Positions 41,231-49,703 of a stretch of 64,000 bases of DNA are shown here, piece after piece. Each line of letters begins with the position of its first letter. Positions within the stretch are counted from its first letter, which is position 1. This stretch comes from an uncultured Anaerolineae bacterium (GTDB lineage: Bacteria > Chloroflexota > Anaerolineae > Promineifilales > Promineifilaceae): positions 124,001 through 188,000 of the forward strand of contig CAJQMR010000006.1 in assembly GCA_905479495.1 (NCBI GenBank), read 5' to 3'. Under the pieces are notes generated by a model. It made no database searches. It worked only from the letters and a program-made list of their open reading frames with translations, and was not told where the DNA came from. The position numbers and the translations under genes were made by a program.

Positions 41231-41980
41231 ATGCAGCCATTAGAACAGGAACAGCTAATCGAGCAAAATGAGATGGTGGAGACAGCAGCCAATCTAACGA
41301 TCCGCCTTTTCGGTACGCCGTCATTTTCTATCAATGGACAGCCGTTGGCCGAATCAACATCGCACAAAGTTGATGCGTTGTTTGCCTATTTGGTTTGTCA
41401 ACCGTTCCCTCATTTACGCGAAGCGCTGGCTTCATTATTGTTCAACGCCCAATCACGTAATCAGGCAAATAACAATTTGCGCGTTTTGCTTTCCCGGCTG
41501 CGCCGCGTGTGTGAAGATGCGATTCTCATCAACCGGCAAACGGTCCGGTTGAATCCGGCGTATGAGGTTTGGTTAGATACGGCCGTCTTTGAACAAACCA
41601 TCCCCCAGCAGCCAGAACGAGCACTCAAGCTGTATCGTGGTGATTTTTTGGAAACAATTCAAGTACAAGATGCCAAAGGGTTTATTGAATGGGCTGCGCT
41701 GGAACGGGAACAGCATCGTCTGAAGGCGCTGGAAACGTTATTGCAGCTGATTAACAAGTACGAAGCCGATGGTGAGATCAACAAGGCTATCACCTTTTCC
41801 CAGCAGCTTGTAACCATTGAACCCCATCATGAAGGGTGGCATCGTCGGCTCATCAACCTGCACTTGCAAGCAGGCCAGCGCCAACAGGCCGAAGCCCAGC
41901 TTGAAGCATGTCGCCTCATCATGCAGGAAATCTTCTCGCGGGATGTCTCTAGCGCCACGCAAGCCCTTCTCAAAAAATAA
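41231..41980 (+). CDS. Small BTAD-domain transcriptional regulator
   Basis: A 249-residue SARP-type DNA-binding protein. Residues 22-110 hold an OmpR-like winged helix (TIRLFGTPSFSINGQPL, then NNLRVLLSRLRRVCEDAILI). Residues 110-245 hold the helical activation domain (ALKLYRGDFLETI, WAALEREQHRLKALETLLQL, EPHHEGWHRRLINLHLQAGQ). It lacks the ATPase and TPR parts of the 1002-residue relative at 10576. Usual targets are genes close by. The membrane protein and DUF1800 genes follow. A longer N-terminal tail of about 20 acidic residues is uncommon. Confidence 0.82.
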   Translation: MQPLEQEQLIEQNEMVETAANLTIRLFGTPSFSINGQPLAESTSHKVDALFAYLVCQPFPHLREALASLLFNAQSRNQANNNLRVLLSRLRRVCEDAILINRQTVRLNPAYEVWLDTAVFEQTIPQQPERALKLYRGDFLETIQVQDAKGFIEWAALEREQHRLKALETLLQLINKYEADGEINKAITFSQQLVTIEPHHEGWHRRLINLHLQAGQRQQAEAQLEACRLIMQEIFSRDVSSATQALLKK

Positions 41981-41998
41981 CATTGAAGTCCCCAAACC

Positions 41999-42038
41999 CG
42001 TGATGAGTGAAATGCGATTAGCTGCTTCACGCATCACG
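41999..42038. repeat. Word-palindrome intergenic repeat (CGTGATG/CATCACG)
   Basis: CGTGATGAGTGAAATGCG faces GCTTCACGCATCACG, just after the BTAD gene. Confidence 0.5.
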
Positions 42039-42203
42039 TTTCATTAAATCGTCCCCCAAACGCGTTCCCCCGTTTTACAAACAATTTACAAACAGATTGC
42101 AACTTTCGCGAATGCTTCCGGTATCTATAACCAGTAACGGTTAGTAGTTGGTGTTAGCCACGAACAAGAAGCCACCAGCTATGATGATTGAAGGAGCATT
42201 CTC

Positions 42204-42719
42204 ATGGTCGATGTTTATATTGTTGTTTACTCCCTGTTAGGTAGCTTAATTTGCCTACCTGCACTGCTGCTTACTCTGAATTTATTGATGCCCCAAATTA
42301 CGGCCCGAATTGAAACGCGCCTGGAACAAACGCCGGGTAAAAGTTTCTTTTTGGGCGTGCCGGTAACGGCCGCTTTTCTTTTATGGATCGCCATCACCGC
42401 TAACGTGCCCATCGGCGTGGTGCGTGGCACGGCGTTTGTGGCGGCCTTTGTGGGGATGGGGTTGGGCACGCTGGGGGCTGCGGGCATGAGCCGCCTGCTG
42501 GCTAAGCGAATTACCCTCACCAAGCCAACTTCTGAAGCGATGAACTGGCTGCGCGGCGCCGTGATGTATGAGTTGGCCTGCCTGTTTCCCATCGTGGGCT
42601 GGTTTTTGTTTGCGCCTATTATGGGCATTACCGTCTTGGGCGCGGCCGTATTTGGTCTGCTTGGCTGGCTGCCTCGTCCCACGGTGAGTGAACAGGTTGT
42701 GGTGGCCGGTAATCAGTAA
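42204..42719 (+). CDS. Integral membrane protein of unknown function, 171 aa
   Basis: Four to five hydrophobic segments are visible: residues 2-27, 48-65, 68-95 and 115-155. Charged loops are short. The segments are Gly- and Ala-rich (VGMGLGTLGAAGM). No family is recognised. GAAGGAGCATTCTC precedes the ATG. The end of the reading frame overlaps an intergenic word palindrome, so the last few residues (AGNQ) may come from the repeat. It lies ahead of the DUF1800 gene. Confidence 0.65.
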   Translation: MVDVYIVVYSLLGSLICLPALLLTLNLLMPQITARIETRLEQTPGKSFFLGVPVTAAFLLWIAITANVPIGVVRGTAFVAAFVGMGLGTLGAAGMSRLLAKRITLTKPTSEAMNWLRGAVMYELACLFPIVGWFLFAPIMGITVLGAAVFGLLGWLPRPTVSEQVVVAGNQ

Positions 42720-42779
42720 TCAGTGTTCAGTGGGTCAGTAAACAGTTGACTGAATACTGACCTACTGCTCACTGACCGT
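42710..42779. repeat. Word-palindrome intergenic repeat (CAGTAA/TACTG type)
   Basis: Repeats of ATCAGT, TTCAGT and GTCAGT face ACTGACC, TACTGC and CACTGACC. GGTCAGTA (42733-42740) and TACTGACC (42755-42762) are exact inverse words. Confidence 0.55.
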
Positions 42780-42787
42780 GAGGAACT

Positions 42788-44335
42788 ATGAAACTAACCA
42801 GACGCGACTTTCTCCGCCTGGGTGGCGTAACGGCCGTTGCTGCCGGAACCGCTGGGTGTAGTGTGATTGGGCAGAAGCTGGATCAGAACGAATTGCCAGA
42901 AACGCTGACGGTGCCAACGGCCGTTCCCGGCACCGTCCCCTTCACCCAAAGCGGCCCCGATTTGCCCAGCCAGGCCGTGAATCCGGTGCGACGATTGCTC
43001 AACCGGGCGGGTTATGGTCCGGTACCCGGCGAAGTGGAACGCGTTACCCAGCTCGGATTGGCCGCCTATCTTGAGGAACAGCTCAATCCTGAAGCTATCG
43101 AGGACACGGCCAGTGACTTGATTGCCCGGCACCAAACACTGTACCAGATGGATGTCAGCCAACTGCTAGAGCAAGAGCCAAAGGACGCCACCATTGCACT
43201 TATCGGCTCCACCTTTATGCGCGCCCGCTACTCCAAACGGCAGCTGTATGAAGCAATGGTGGAATTCTGGTCGGATCATTTCAATATTTATTTGCGCAAA
43301 GAGCCGCTGATGCCGTTGGCTAAAATTGTGGATGACCGGGACGTGATACGGCCGTATGCGCTAAGCAACTTCCGTGAGCTATTAGGCGCATCGGCCCAAA
43401 GCCCTGCCATGCTGCTTTATCTGGACAATATCAGCAACGAAAAGGGCCACCCCAATGAAAACTATGCCCGAGAACTGCTGGAACTACACACCCTGGGCGT
43501 CGCTGGCGGCTACAGCCAGCAAGATGTGCAGGAAGTGGCCCGCATCCTCACTGGCTGGACCGTGGCCCGACGCGGCCGTTTGCGCGGGCAATTTATCTTT
43601 GATGAAGATCGGCATGACTTTGGCGAGAAGCAGGTGCTGGGCCAAACCTTCCCGGCTGGTCGCGGTGAAGCTGAAGTGATCGAACTGCTTGATCTGCTGG
43701 CTGCCCATCCAGCCACGGCCAACTTTTTGGCCACCAAGCTGGTGCGCCGCTTTGTGGCAGATGACGCTCCTGCCGATTTGGTGACTCAGGTAGCTGAGGC
43801 TTATTTACAAAACGACGGCGAGATCAAAGCGATGCTGCGGGTGATTTTCCTGAGCGAAACCTTTGCCACCGCCCCACCCAAGCTGAAACGGCCGCACGCC
43901 TACATGATTTCTGTGCTGCGTACGCTTCATGTGGAATTTCGGCTGGGGCGGGGCCGGGCCATTGCCGACTGGATGGAAGTGATGGGCCAGCCGTTGTTTT
44001 TTTGGCCGCCACCCAACGGCTACCCGGATGTCTCGGAAGCGTGGGCGGCCAATCTGCTGCCCCGCTGGAACTTTGCCCTGGCGCTGCTGCACGACGAAAT
44101 TCCGGGAGCCACGGTGCCCTTTGACGATATTTTGGCAGCAGGTGAGGCGGAAACGACTGAGGCTGCCATTCAACTGTTTGCCGGGCTGGTTTACGGCCGT
44201 TCCCTAGAAGACGCTGAACTCAGCTTATTCACGGACTACATCGACAACGCGTCGCTGCAAAACGATGAAGCCCAGGGCCGCCTGCGCGACTGTGTGGCCC
44301 TGATGCTGGCCAGCCCTGAAATCCAGTGGACCTGA
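42788..44335 (+). CDS. DUF1800 domain-containing secreted protein
   Basis: A 515-residue protein. The twin-arginine start TRRDFLRLGG is followed by a hydrophobic stretch and AGCS, so it may be a Tat-exported lipoprotein. The DUF1800 core begins at RLLNRAGYGPVPGEVERV and includes MVEFWSDHFNIY, NYARELLELHTLGV and YSQQDVQEVARILTGWTV. Family members usually sit beside DUF1501 proteins and are of unknown function. Here the DUF1501 gene lies 2.6 kb downstream with a glycosyltransferase between. The Tat signal implies folding before export, perhaps with a metal. Confidence 0.92.
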   Translation: MKLTRRDFLRLGGVTAVAAGTAGCSVIGQKLDQNELPETLTVPTAVPGTVPFTQSGPDLPSQAVNPVRRLLNRAGYGPVPGEVERVTQLGLAAYLEEQLNPEAIEDTASDLIARHQTLYQMDVSQLLEQEPKDATIALIGSTFMRARYSKRQLYEAMVEFWSDHFNIYLRKEPLMPLAKIVDDRDVIRPYALSNFRELLGASAQSPAMLLYLDNISNEKGHPNENYARELLELHTLGVAGGYSQQDVQEVARILTGWTVARRGRLRGQFIFDEDRHDFGEKQVLGQTFPAGRGEAEVIELLDLLAAHPATANFLATKLVRRFVADDAPADLVTQVAEAYLQNDGEIKAMLRVIFLSETFATAPPKLKRPHAYMISVLRTLHVEFRLGRGRAIADWMEVMGQPLFFWPPPNGYPDVSEAWAANLLPRWNFALALLHDEIPGATVPFDDILAAGEAETTEAAIQLFAGLVYGRSLEDAELSLFTDYIDNASLQNDEAQGRLRDCVALMLASPEIQWT

Positions 44336-44588
44336 GTTTTAGATGAGAACCGATAGGCACACTCCCCTGGATTGGTTAACGGCCGTTCGTCAGCCCAATA
44401 ACAACATCTATACTAAAAAACAAACCCCCAGTGCGTCTAATCAATCAGATCACATCACAGTCATTGATTTGTTCTTTGTCAAAGTGTCAGCTTCATCATT
44501 TACGGTGGCAAGCCGACCGTTTATTTGTGCCGATATCACCCATCTACCCAATCTACGCAATCGGCCCTTTTCGCTTGAAACGAGGTTT

Positions 44589-46895
44589 ATGTTTAAGCGT
44601 TTGCTGCGAGATTTCCCAAAATATGCCAGATTTTTTCTGCCAGCCGCCAGCTTGCTTGTTTTCGTCTGCCTTGGCTGGACCTACCGGCAGCAAACTCCTT
44701 TGCTGGAAACGCCTGATGAGCCATCCCATTTTGCCGTTGCCAACTACATTGCCCAACATGGCACCCTGCCGCCGCACTCCCCAGAAACGCGCACCGGGCC
44801 AGCACCGGCCGTCTCCGACGACGTTCCCTTTTATTATGCGCCGCCACTTTACTACCTGCTTGCTGCTCCGCTGATTGGTGAAATCGATACGGGCCAATTT
44901 GCTCAGGCGGTGATCCCCAACCCTAACTTTGCCCGGGAAATTGGCCTGAATTTGGCCGCTGGTGCCAACAATAAAAATATGTACGTGCATACGGCCGCAC
45001 AAACCTCACCGGATTTAGCGCCTTGGGCCGCTGCCATGCAACGCGTCCGGCTGCTCTCTCTGGCGTTTGGGCTGGCGACGGTGTTAGGCTGCTGGGCGCT
45101 GGCGCGGCAGCTATGGTCCGAAAGTTGGCTTTGGCCGGCAACGGCCGTTGCCCTCGTCATTTTCAATCCTACATTTTTGTACGTTAGCAATGGTGTCAGC
45201 AACGACAGCTTGCTCATCGCCCTTTGTACCTGGAGCTTTGTGTTGATGGGCAGCTTGCTGCACCAGGATGACCCACGGATTAGCTGGCGTGAATGGACGT
45301 TAGTCCTGCTGCTGGGCGCTGCCCTACTCACCAAGCAGACGGGCTTTGTTTTGCTGCCGCCCGCACTGCTGACGCTGTTCATCCGTGCCCGGCAGATGCA
45401 ATGGTCGCGTCAGCGATTGTGGCTGGCTGTGGCTGGCGGGCTGGTGATAGTAACGGCCGTTGGTGGTTGGTGGTATCTGTTCAATGGCCTCGTCTCCGGC
45501 GATCCGCTGGCGCTGGAAAGCCACAATGCGCTGCCCCCGGTAGACAATATCGTTGAGCGGCTGGGATTTTCTTTGGCCCAAAGCTGGGGAGCGTTCAAAA
45601 GCTATTGGGCCGCTTTTGGCTGGGCCACCATTTTTGTGGCACCAATTTGGTATGCCTGGTTTGTTATCCTGACTATTTTGGGTCTGATGGGGTGGCTGTG
45701 GCGGAAACGGCCGTCTTTATCCAGCATTCCGGCAACCAAGGTCACCCAAATTTTATGGTTGGCTGTGCTGCTGAACGGTGGCTTGATGGTGGTTTGGCTG
45801 TGGCGCACCGCCGCGCCGTACGGCCGTTTGCTTTTCCCCGTTATTGCCCCGTTGAGCTGCTTGTTGGCCCTGGGTTGGCAGCGTTGGCTGGCACGACGGC
45901 ACTGGCCTGGTGCGGTGGGGCAAGTGATGCTTACCGTGCCGCTGCTGGGCCTGGCGCTCTTCGCGCCGGGTCGCGAATTGCAGCCTGCCTTTGCCCCGGT
46001 CGTCACAGACGCCATAACAGATTATCTGCCCCTGAAGGCTACTTTTGGCGAGCAGTTCCACCTGTTGGGCTATTCCATCGAGCCAGAAACCATGCAGGTT
46101 GGTGACGCGGTCACTTTGACTTTGTTTTGGCAACTTGCCCAGCCCGCTGATGGTTCTGGTTTAATATCGGCTGTTGTTCAGGTGGCTCCGATAGACCCGG
46201 AGATGCAGGTAACTGCCGTATCTGAACTGCTCGGCACCTCGCGCTATCCGACGCCATTTTGGCAGATGGGCGAGATCATCGTGCAGCAGCACACGCTGAC
46301 TCTGGCAGAAGGCATACCTGCACCGTCGCTTTATTGGTTTGATGTGATTTTGTTGGATGAGGCGACACAGACACGGTTGCCCATTGTGTGGCAGGCTGAA
46401 TCATTAGCGGATAGCCTGCTTCGTATAGGGCCAGAGCCGATCTTTTCGGAAGAAACGGCCGTTCCTATCCCCGCCACCCGCACCGACTACACGTTTGGTC
46501 AGCAAATCCAGCTCGATGGTTACGAAATTCATCCGGCTGAAAGCGAAGCCGGCTTGGTACTGACGTTGCATTGGCAAGCCCTGGCCCAGCCAACGACTGA
46601 TTGGACTGTCTTTATCCACCTGGTTGATGAAAGTGGCGATCTGATAGCGCAGGGAGATAGCGTGCCGCGCGATGGCAACTTCCCTACCCTTTGGTGGACC
46701 GCTGGCACCACCATTCCCGACACCCACCTGCTGGCTGGTCAAATCAGCTGCGACGAGTTGAGTCAATATCGGCTGCTGCTTGGCTTCTACAATCCAGCCA
46801 CCAATGAACGGCTGCCCGTCAGCGATGCGTTTGGTCAGCCGCTGCCTAACAATGCCTTAGAAATTCAACCGACTTGTTCAGAAGGCAGTTCGTAG
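44589..46895 (+). CDS. GT-C type membrane glycosyltransferase-like protein
   Basis: About 768 residues with 9-11 membrane segments up to residue 490 and a soluble C-terminal part. The early outside loop ETPDEPSHFAVANYIAQHG carries the DE(P) acid pair expected of ArnT/PMT-like GT-C enzymes, which use lipid-linked sugars. The C-terminal part has two similar beta units starting LLGYSIEPETMQVGDAVTL and LDGYEIHPAESEAGLVLTL, each followed by a W.LA or WQALA word. The frame is open further upstream (to 44343). The ATG at 44589 has GAGG close by and starts a normal membrane protein. Substrate unknown. Confidence 0.78.
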   Translation: MFKRLLRDFPKYARFFLPAASLLVFVCLGWTYRQQTPLLETPDEPSHFAVANYIAQHGTLPPHSPETRTGPAPAVSDDVPFYYAPPLYYLLAAPLIGEIDTGQFAQAVIPNPNFAREIGLNLAAGANNKNMYVHTAAQTSPDLAPWAAAMQRVRLLSLAFGLATVLGCWALARQLWSESWLWPATAVALVIFNPTFLYVSNGVSNDSLLIALCTWSFVLMGSLLHQDDPRISWREWTLVLLLGAALLTKQTGFVLLPPALLTLFIRARQMQWSRQRLWLAVAGGLVIVTAVGGWWYLFNGLVSGDPLALESHNALPPVDNIVERLGFSLAQSWGAFKSYWAAFGWATIFVAPIWYAWFVILTILGLMGWLWRKRPSLSSIPATKVTQILWLAVLLNGGLMVVWLWRTAAPYGRLLFPVIAPLSCLLALGWQRWLARRHWPGAVGQVMLTVPLLGLALFAPGRELQPAFAPVVTDAITDYLPLKATFGEQFHLLGYSIEPETMQVGDAVTLTLFWQLAQPADGSGLISAVVQVAPIDPEMQVTAVSELLGTSRYPTPFWQMGEIIVQQHTLTLAEGIPAPSLYWFDVILLDEATQTRLPIVWQAESLADSLLRIGPEPIFSEETAVPIPATRTDYTFGQQIQLDGYEIHPAESEAGLVLTLHWQALAQPTTDWTVFIHLVDESGDLIAQGDSVPRDGNFPTLWWTAGTTIPDTHLLAGQISCDELSQYRLLLGFYNPATNERLPVSDAFGQPLPNNALEIQPTCSEGSS

Positions 46896-46912
46896 CTGCG
46901 AAGGAGCACAAA

Positions 46913-48220
46913 ATGAGTAAACAAACGATGACCCATTGCCAGGAATATGAAACCGTTAGCCGCCGCACTTTTTTAGGCCGAGGCGCGCAGTCGGCGGCGG
47001 CGCTGCTGCTGGGCAACAACATTGTGGCGCTGCCCACCTGGATGCCCCGCATCAGTCTGGCTGATCCGCATGTGGGACCAGCCGGGGATACACTGGTCTG
47101 CATCTTTTTGCGCGGCGGGGCCGATGGTCTCAATATGGTTGTGCCCCACGGCGACGAGCAATACTACGCCCATCGTCCCCTGATTGGCATTCCCCGGCCT
47201 GATGACAACCGTGCCGTAGACGGCCGTACCGTGGACCTCGACGGTTTTTTTGGCTTGCATCCCACCCTGGCTCCCCTGCATGACATTTATGCGGCAGGGG
47301 ACATGGCTTTCATTCAGGCCACCGGCTCGCCCGATGAAACCCGCTCCCATTTTGAAGCGATGGATTTGATGGAGCGGGGGGCTACGGAAAACGGCGATTA
47401 CACTGGCTGGCTGGCGCGCCATCTGGCCACGCTGGACAGTGGCAATAGTTCTTCCCTGCGTGCCGTGGGCATTGGCGATATGTTGCCCGCTTCCCTGACC
47501 GGGGCGGTTTCTTCCACCGCGCTGCAATCCATTGCGGAGTATCATTTGGGCGGCCGTCCGGAACGCGTCGGGCAAATGACCAGCCTGCTGCAAACGCTTT
47601 ATGAGCAAAACCAGGACATGCTCGCGGTGGCTGCGCAGCAAACGTTCGCCTCGATGGCGGTGTTGGGCAAGATTGATACGGTAAATTATGTGCCGAACGG
47701 CCGTGTCTACCAGGAAAACGAATTTGGCCAGGCCATGCGCATGGTGGCCCAACTTATCAAAGCAGAAGTTGGTGTAGAAGTGGCCTGCATCGATCTGGGC
47801 GGTTGGGATACACATGTGGCCCAGGGCGGCGCATCTGGCACGCTGGCTAATCTGCTCACCGAACTGGCTGATGGCTTAACCGCCTTCTACGAAGATTTAC
47901 AGGCGCAAATGGGCAATGTCACCGTTGTTGTGATGTCTGAGTTTGGGCGGCGGCTGCAAGAAAACGGCGGTCTGGGCACCGACCACGGCCACGGCAACAT
48001 GATGATGGTGCTGGGTGGCGGCATCAACGGCGGGCGCGTCTTTGCCAACTGGCCTGGGCTGCACGATGAGCAGTTGGTTGGCCCTGGCGATCTGGCCGTC
48101 ACCATCGATTACCGGGATGTGCTGGGCGAGCTCATTCAAAAGCGGCTCAATAACCCGCTGCTGCCGGACATTTTTCCAGATTACACGGTCAATCCATTGG
48201 GCTTGGCCATACCACGCTAG
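46913..48220 (+). CDS. DUF1501 domain-containing secreted protein
   Basis: A 435-residue protein of the DUF1501 family, related in fold to sulfatases/alkaline phosphatases. The Tat-like start VSRRTFLGRGAQSAAALLLG is followed by LVCIFLRGGADGLNMVVPHG, a SPDETRSHFEAMDLMERG block, CIDLGGWDTHVAQGG and VTVVVMSEFGRRLQENGGLG, then DHGHGNMMMVLGGGI. These His and Asp residues are the probable metal ligands. AAGGAGC precedes the ATG at 46913. It begins 17 bp after the glycosyltransferase, so DUF1800, glycosyltransferase and DUF1501 probably work together at the cell surface. Confidence 0.93.
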   Translation: MSKQTMTHCQEYETVSRRTFLGRGAQSAAALLLGNNIVALPTWMPRISLADPHVGPAGDTLVCIFLRGGADGLNMVVPHGDEQYYAHRPLIGIPRPDDNRAVDGRTVDLDGFFGLHPTLAPLHDIYAAGDMAFIQATGSPDETRSHFEAMDLMERGATENGDYTGWLARHLATLDSGNSSSLRAVGIGDMLPASLTGAVSSTALQSIAEYHLGGRPERVGQMTSLLQTLYEQNQDMLAVAAQQTFASMAVLGKIDTVNYVPNGRVYQENEFGQAMRMVAQLIKAEVGVEVACIDLGGWDTHVAQGGASGTLANLLTELADGLTAFYEDLQAQMGNVTVVVMSEFGRRLQENGGLGTDHGHGNMMMVLGGGINGGRVFANWPGLHDEQLVGPGDLAVTIDYRDVLGELIQKRLNNPLLPDIFPDYTVNPLGLAIPR

Positions 48221-48545
48221 CTTTTTAACTCCGTGTGGCACGAATTGGCGAATGTGGCGGATCTTTTAACCCGATATATGAAATTTGTTCATTTGTGTTA
48301 TTTAGGATGCGCATTTTTGGATAAATTCGCCAAATTATTGACGAGAGTCCGAGAATCGTGTACGCTATCGGGGTAGATTTTGCGAGTTTTGTCCTGGATA
48401 CTTGAAAGCACTACCTGGACGCAAAAAGTCGGGAAAGTGCTTTTTTTATTGGGTCAGGCCCGCACCTGTGAACGGCCAAATTTAGAAAATATAGATGTGG
48501 TTACAACCGGCCGTTTGCGTAGAACCACAAGGAGATTCTTTTTCA
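48221..48545. other. Intergenic region and leader of the cold shock gene
   Basis: 325 bp between DUF1501 and the cold shock gene. It includes an AT-rich part around 48280-48330, the hairpin at 48400-48453 and a long leader, which is usual for cold shock genes. Confidence 0.45.
48400..48453 (+). promoter_or_regulatory. Leader hairpin of the cold shock gene
   Basis: AAAGCAC (about 48406-48412) pairs with GTGCTTT (about 48438-48444), followed by TTTT. It lies in a long untranslated leader more than 90 bp ahead of the cspA-type start. It may be the terminator of an upstream transcript or a cold-sensitive attenuator. Confidence 0.4.
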
Positions 48546-48755
48546 ATGTCAGAATTAACAACCGGAACCGTCAAATGGTTCAACGACCAGAAAGGCTTTG
48601 GCTTTATTGCTACGGATAATGGCGAAGATGTATTTGTTCATTATTCAGCTATCAATGGTTTCGGCCGCAAAACCTTGTATGAAGGCCAACGCGTCGAGTT
48701 TAGTGTAGAAGCTGGTCCTAAAGGCCCGGCTGCTGCCAACGTAACGGCCGTTTAA
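48546..48755 (+). CDS. Cold shock protein (CspA family)
   Basis: A 69-residue single cold shock domain that binds single-stranded RNA/DNA. RNP1 is KGFGFI and RNP2 is VFVHY, with the start GTVKWFNDQ intact. The final codons (NVTAV) are made by an ACGGCCGT copy at the 3' end. AAGGAGATT lies upstream of the ATG. The gene has a long leader and is closed by a hairpin at 48775-48802. Confidence 0.97.
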   Translation: MSELTTGTVKWFNDQKGFGFIATDNGEDVFVHYSAINGFGRKTLYEGQRVEFSVEAGPKGPAAANVTAV

Positions 48756-48774
48756 GGTCTTATCGCGTTTAGAT

Positions 48775-48866
48775 CACCTGCTTACCATTGGGTGAGCAGG
48801 TGTTAAAAACTTAAAATAGTAAGTTTCAAGACTTTCGTTCATGATTTGGACGAAAGTCTTTCTTTT
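48775..48866 (+). terminator. Two consecutive terminator hairpins
   Basis: CACCTGCT (48775-48782) pairs with AGCAGGTG (48795-48802). Then AAGACTTTCGT (48828-48838) pairs with ACGAAAGTCTT (48850-48860) and is followed by a T-rich run. The second is the clear intrinsic terminator of the cold shock gene. Confidence 0.8.
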
Positions 48867-48920
48867 TCACCAAGAAGTTAGTTGAAGAAGCGGGAAGCTT
48901 TAGGAGCAAGGAGTTTTAAG

Positions 48921-49421
48921 ATGAGTGAACAACTAAAAATTAAAGATGGGGTTGTTGTTAGTTTAGATTACACCCTTCGTTTGGATGATGGGGAGGTTAT
49001 TGATTCCTCTGACGACAATGAACCTCTGGAATATTTACACGGCTATGGCCAAATCATTCCAGGATTAGAAAAAGCACTGGTGGGATTGACCGTAGGGGAT
49101 AGCAAAACGGTTGTGGTACCGGCAGCTGAAGCGTATGGCGAAGTTGACATGGAAGCCTTTGAAATCGTGCCCCGTTCTATGTTCCCCGACGACATGGAAT
49201 TAGAAGAGGGCTTAGCGTTAAGTCTGCGCGATGCCGAAACAAACGAACCATTTGATGCAGCCATTGCTGAAGTCCGTGAAACCGAAGTTATGCTGGACTT
49301 TAACCATCCGTTGGCTGGCGAAACGCTGCATTTTGAAGTGCGCATTCCTGCCCTCCGGCCTGCCACAGCAGAAGAGATGAGCCACGGTCATGCCCATGGC
49401 CCTGATGGGCATCATCATTAA
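48921..49421 (+). CDS. slyD: FKBP-type peptidyl-prolyl isomerase, SlyD-like
   Basis: A 166-residue proline isomerase/chaperone. The FKBP part (VVVSLDYTLRLDDGEVIDSS, YLHGYGQIIPGLEKALVGL, VPAAEAYGE) encloses the insert-in-flap domain of SlyD (residues 70-125), then FNHPLAGETLHFEV. The tail GHAHGPDGHHH is His-rich, as in nickel-binding SlyD, though short. AAGGAG precedes the ATG at 48921. A terminator follows at 49451. The likely role is folding and possibly nickel handling. Confidence 0.93.
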   Translation: MSEQLKIKDGVVVSLDYTLRLDDGEVIDSSDDNEPLEYLHGYGQIIPGLEKALVGLTVGDSKTVVVPAAEAYGEVDMEAFEIVPRSMFPDDMELEEGLALSLRDAETNEPFDAAIAEVRETEVMLDFNHPLAGETLHFEVRIPALRPATAEEMSHGHAHGPDGHHH

Positions 49422-49450
49422 GCCATAAAAATTTGGCACTGTGTTTTTTG

Positions 49451-49480
49451 AAAGACATCCCTGTGTGGATGTCTTTTTTA
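49451..49480 (+). terminator. Intrinsic terminator after slyD
   Basis: AAAGACATCC (49451-49460) pairs with GGATGTCTTT (49467-49476) and is followed by TTTT. Confidence 0.88.
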
Positions 49481-49703
49481 TTGTCTGAAGGAACAATGGA
49501 ACTTTCTAGCTTTAGTTGTCGTTAAAGAAGAGCAGGGTTTGAGAAACGATTCACAAACTACTGTTTGATCTTAATAACTAAAGCTGCGCAGCTCCTTCAA
49601 GCACGTTCCCCAACCAACTAAAGCAAAGGGACACCATACAATAGCGGGTGTAGTTACACTCCAGGTTGCGCAAGCTCGACTATTTTTTGAGGAGAAAATT
49701 CCA

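Noticed and set aside
44343..44588. Upstream extension of the GT-C glycosyltransferase frame
   Set aside because: 82 extra residues without membrane character precede a normal first membrane helix. The DNA contains repeat-like words and an ACGGCCGT copy.
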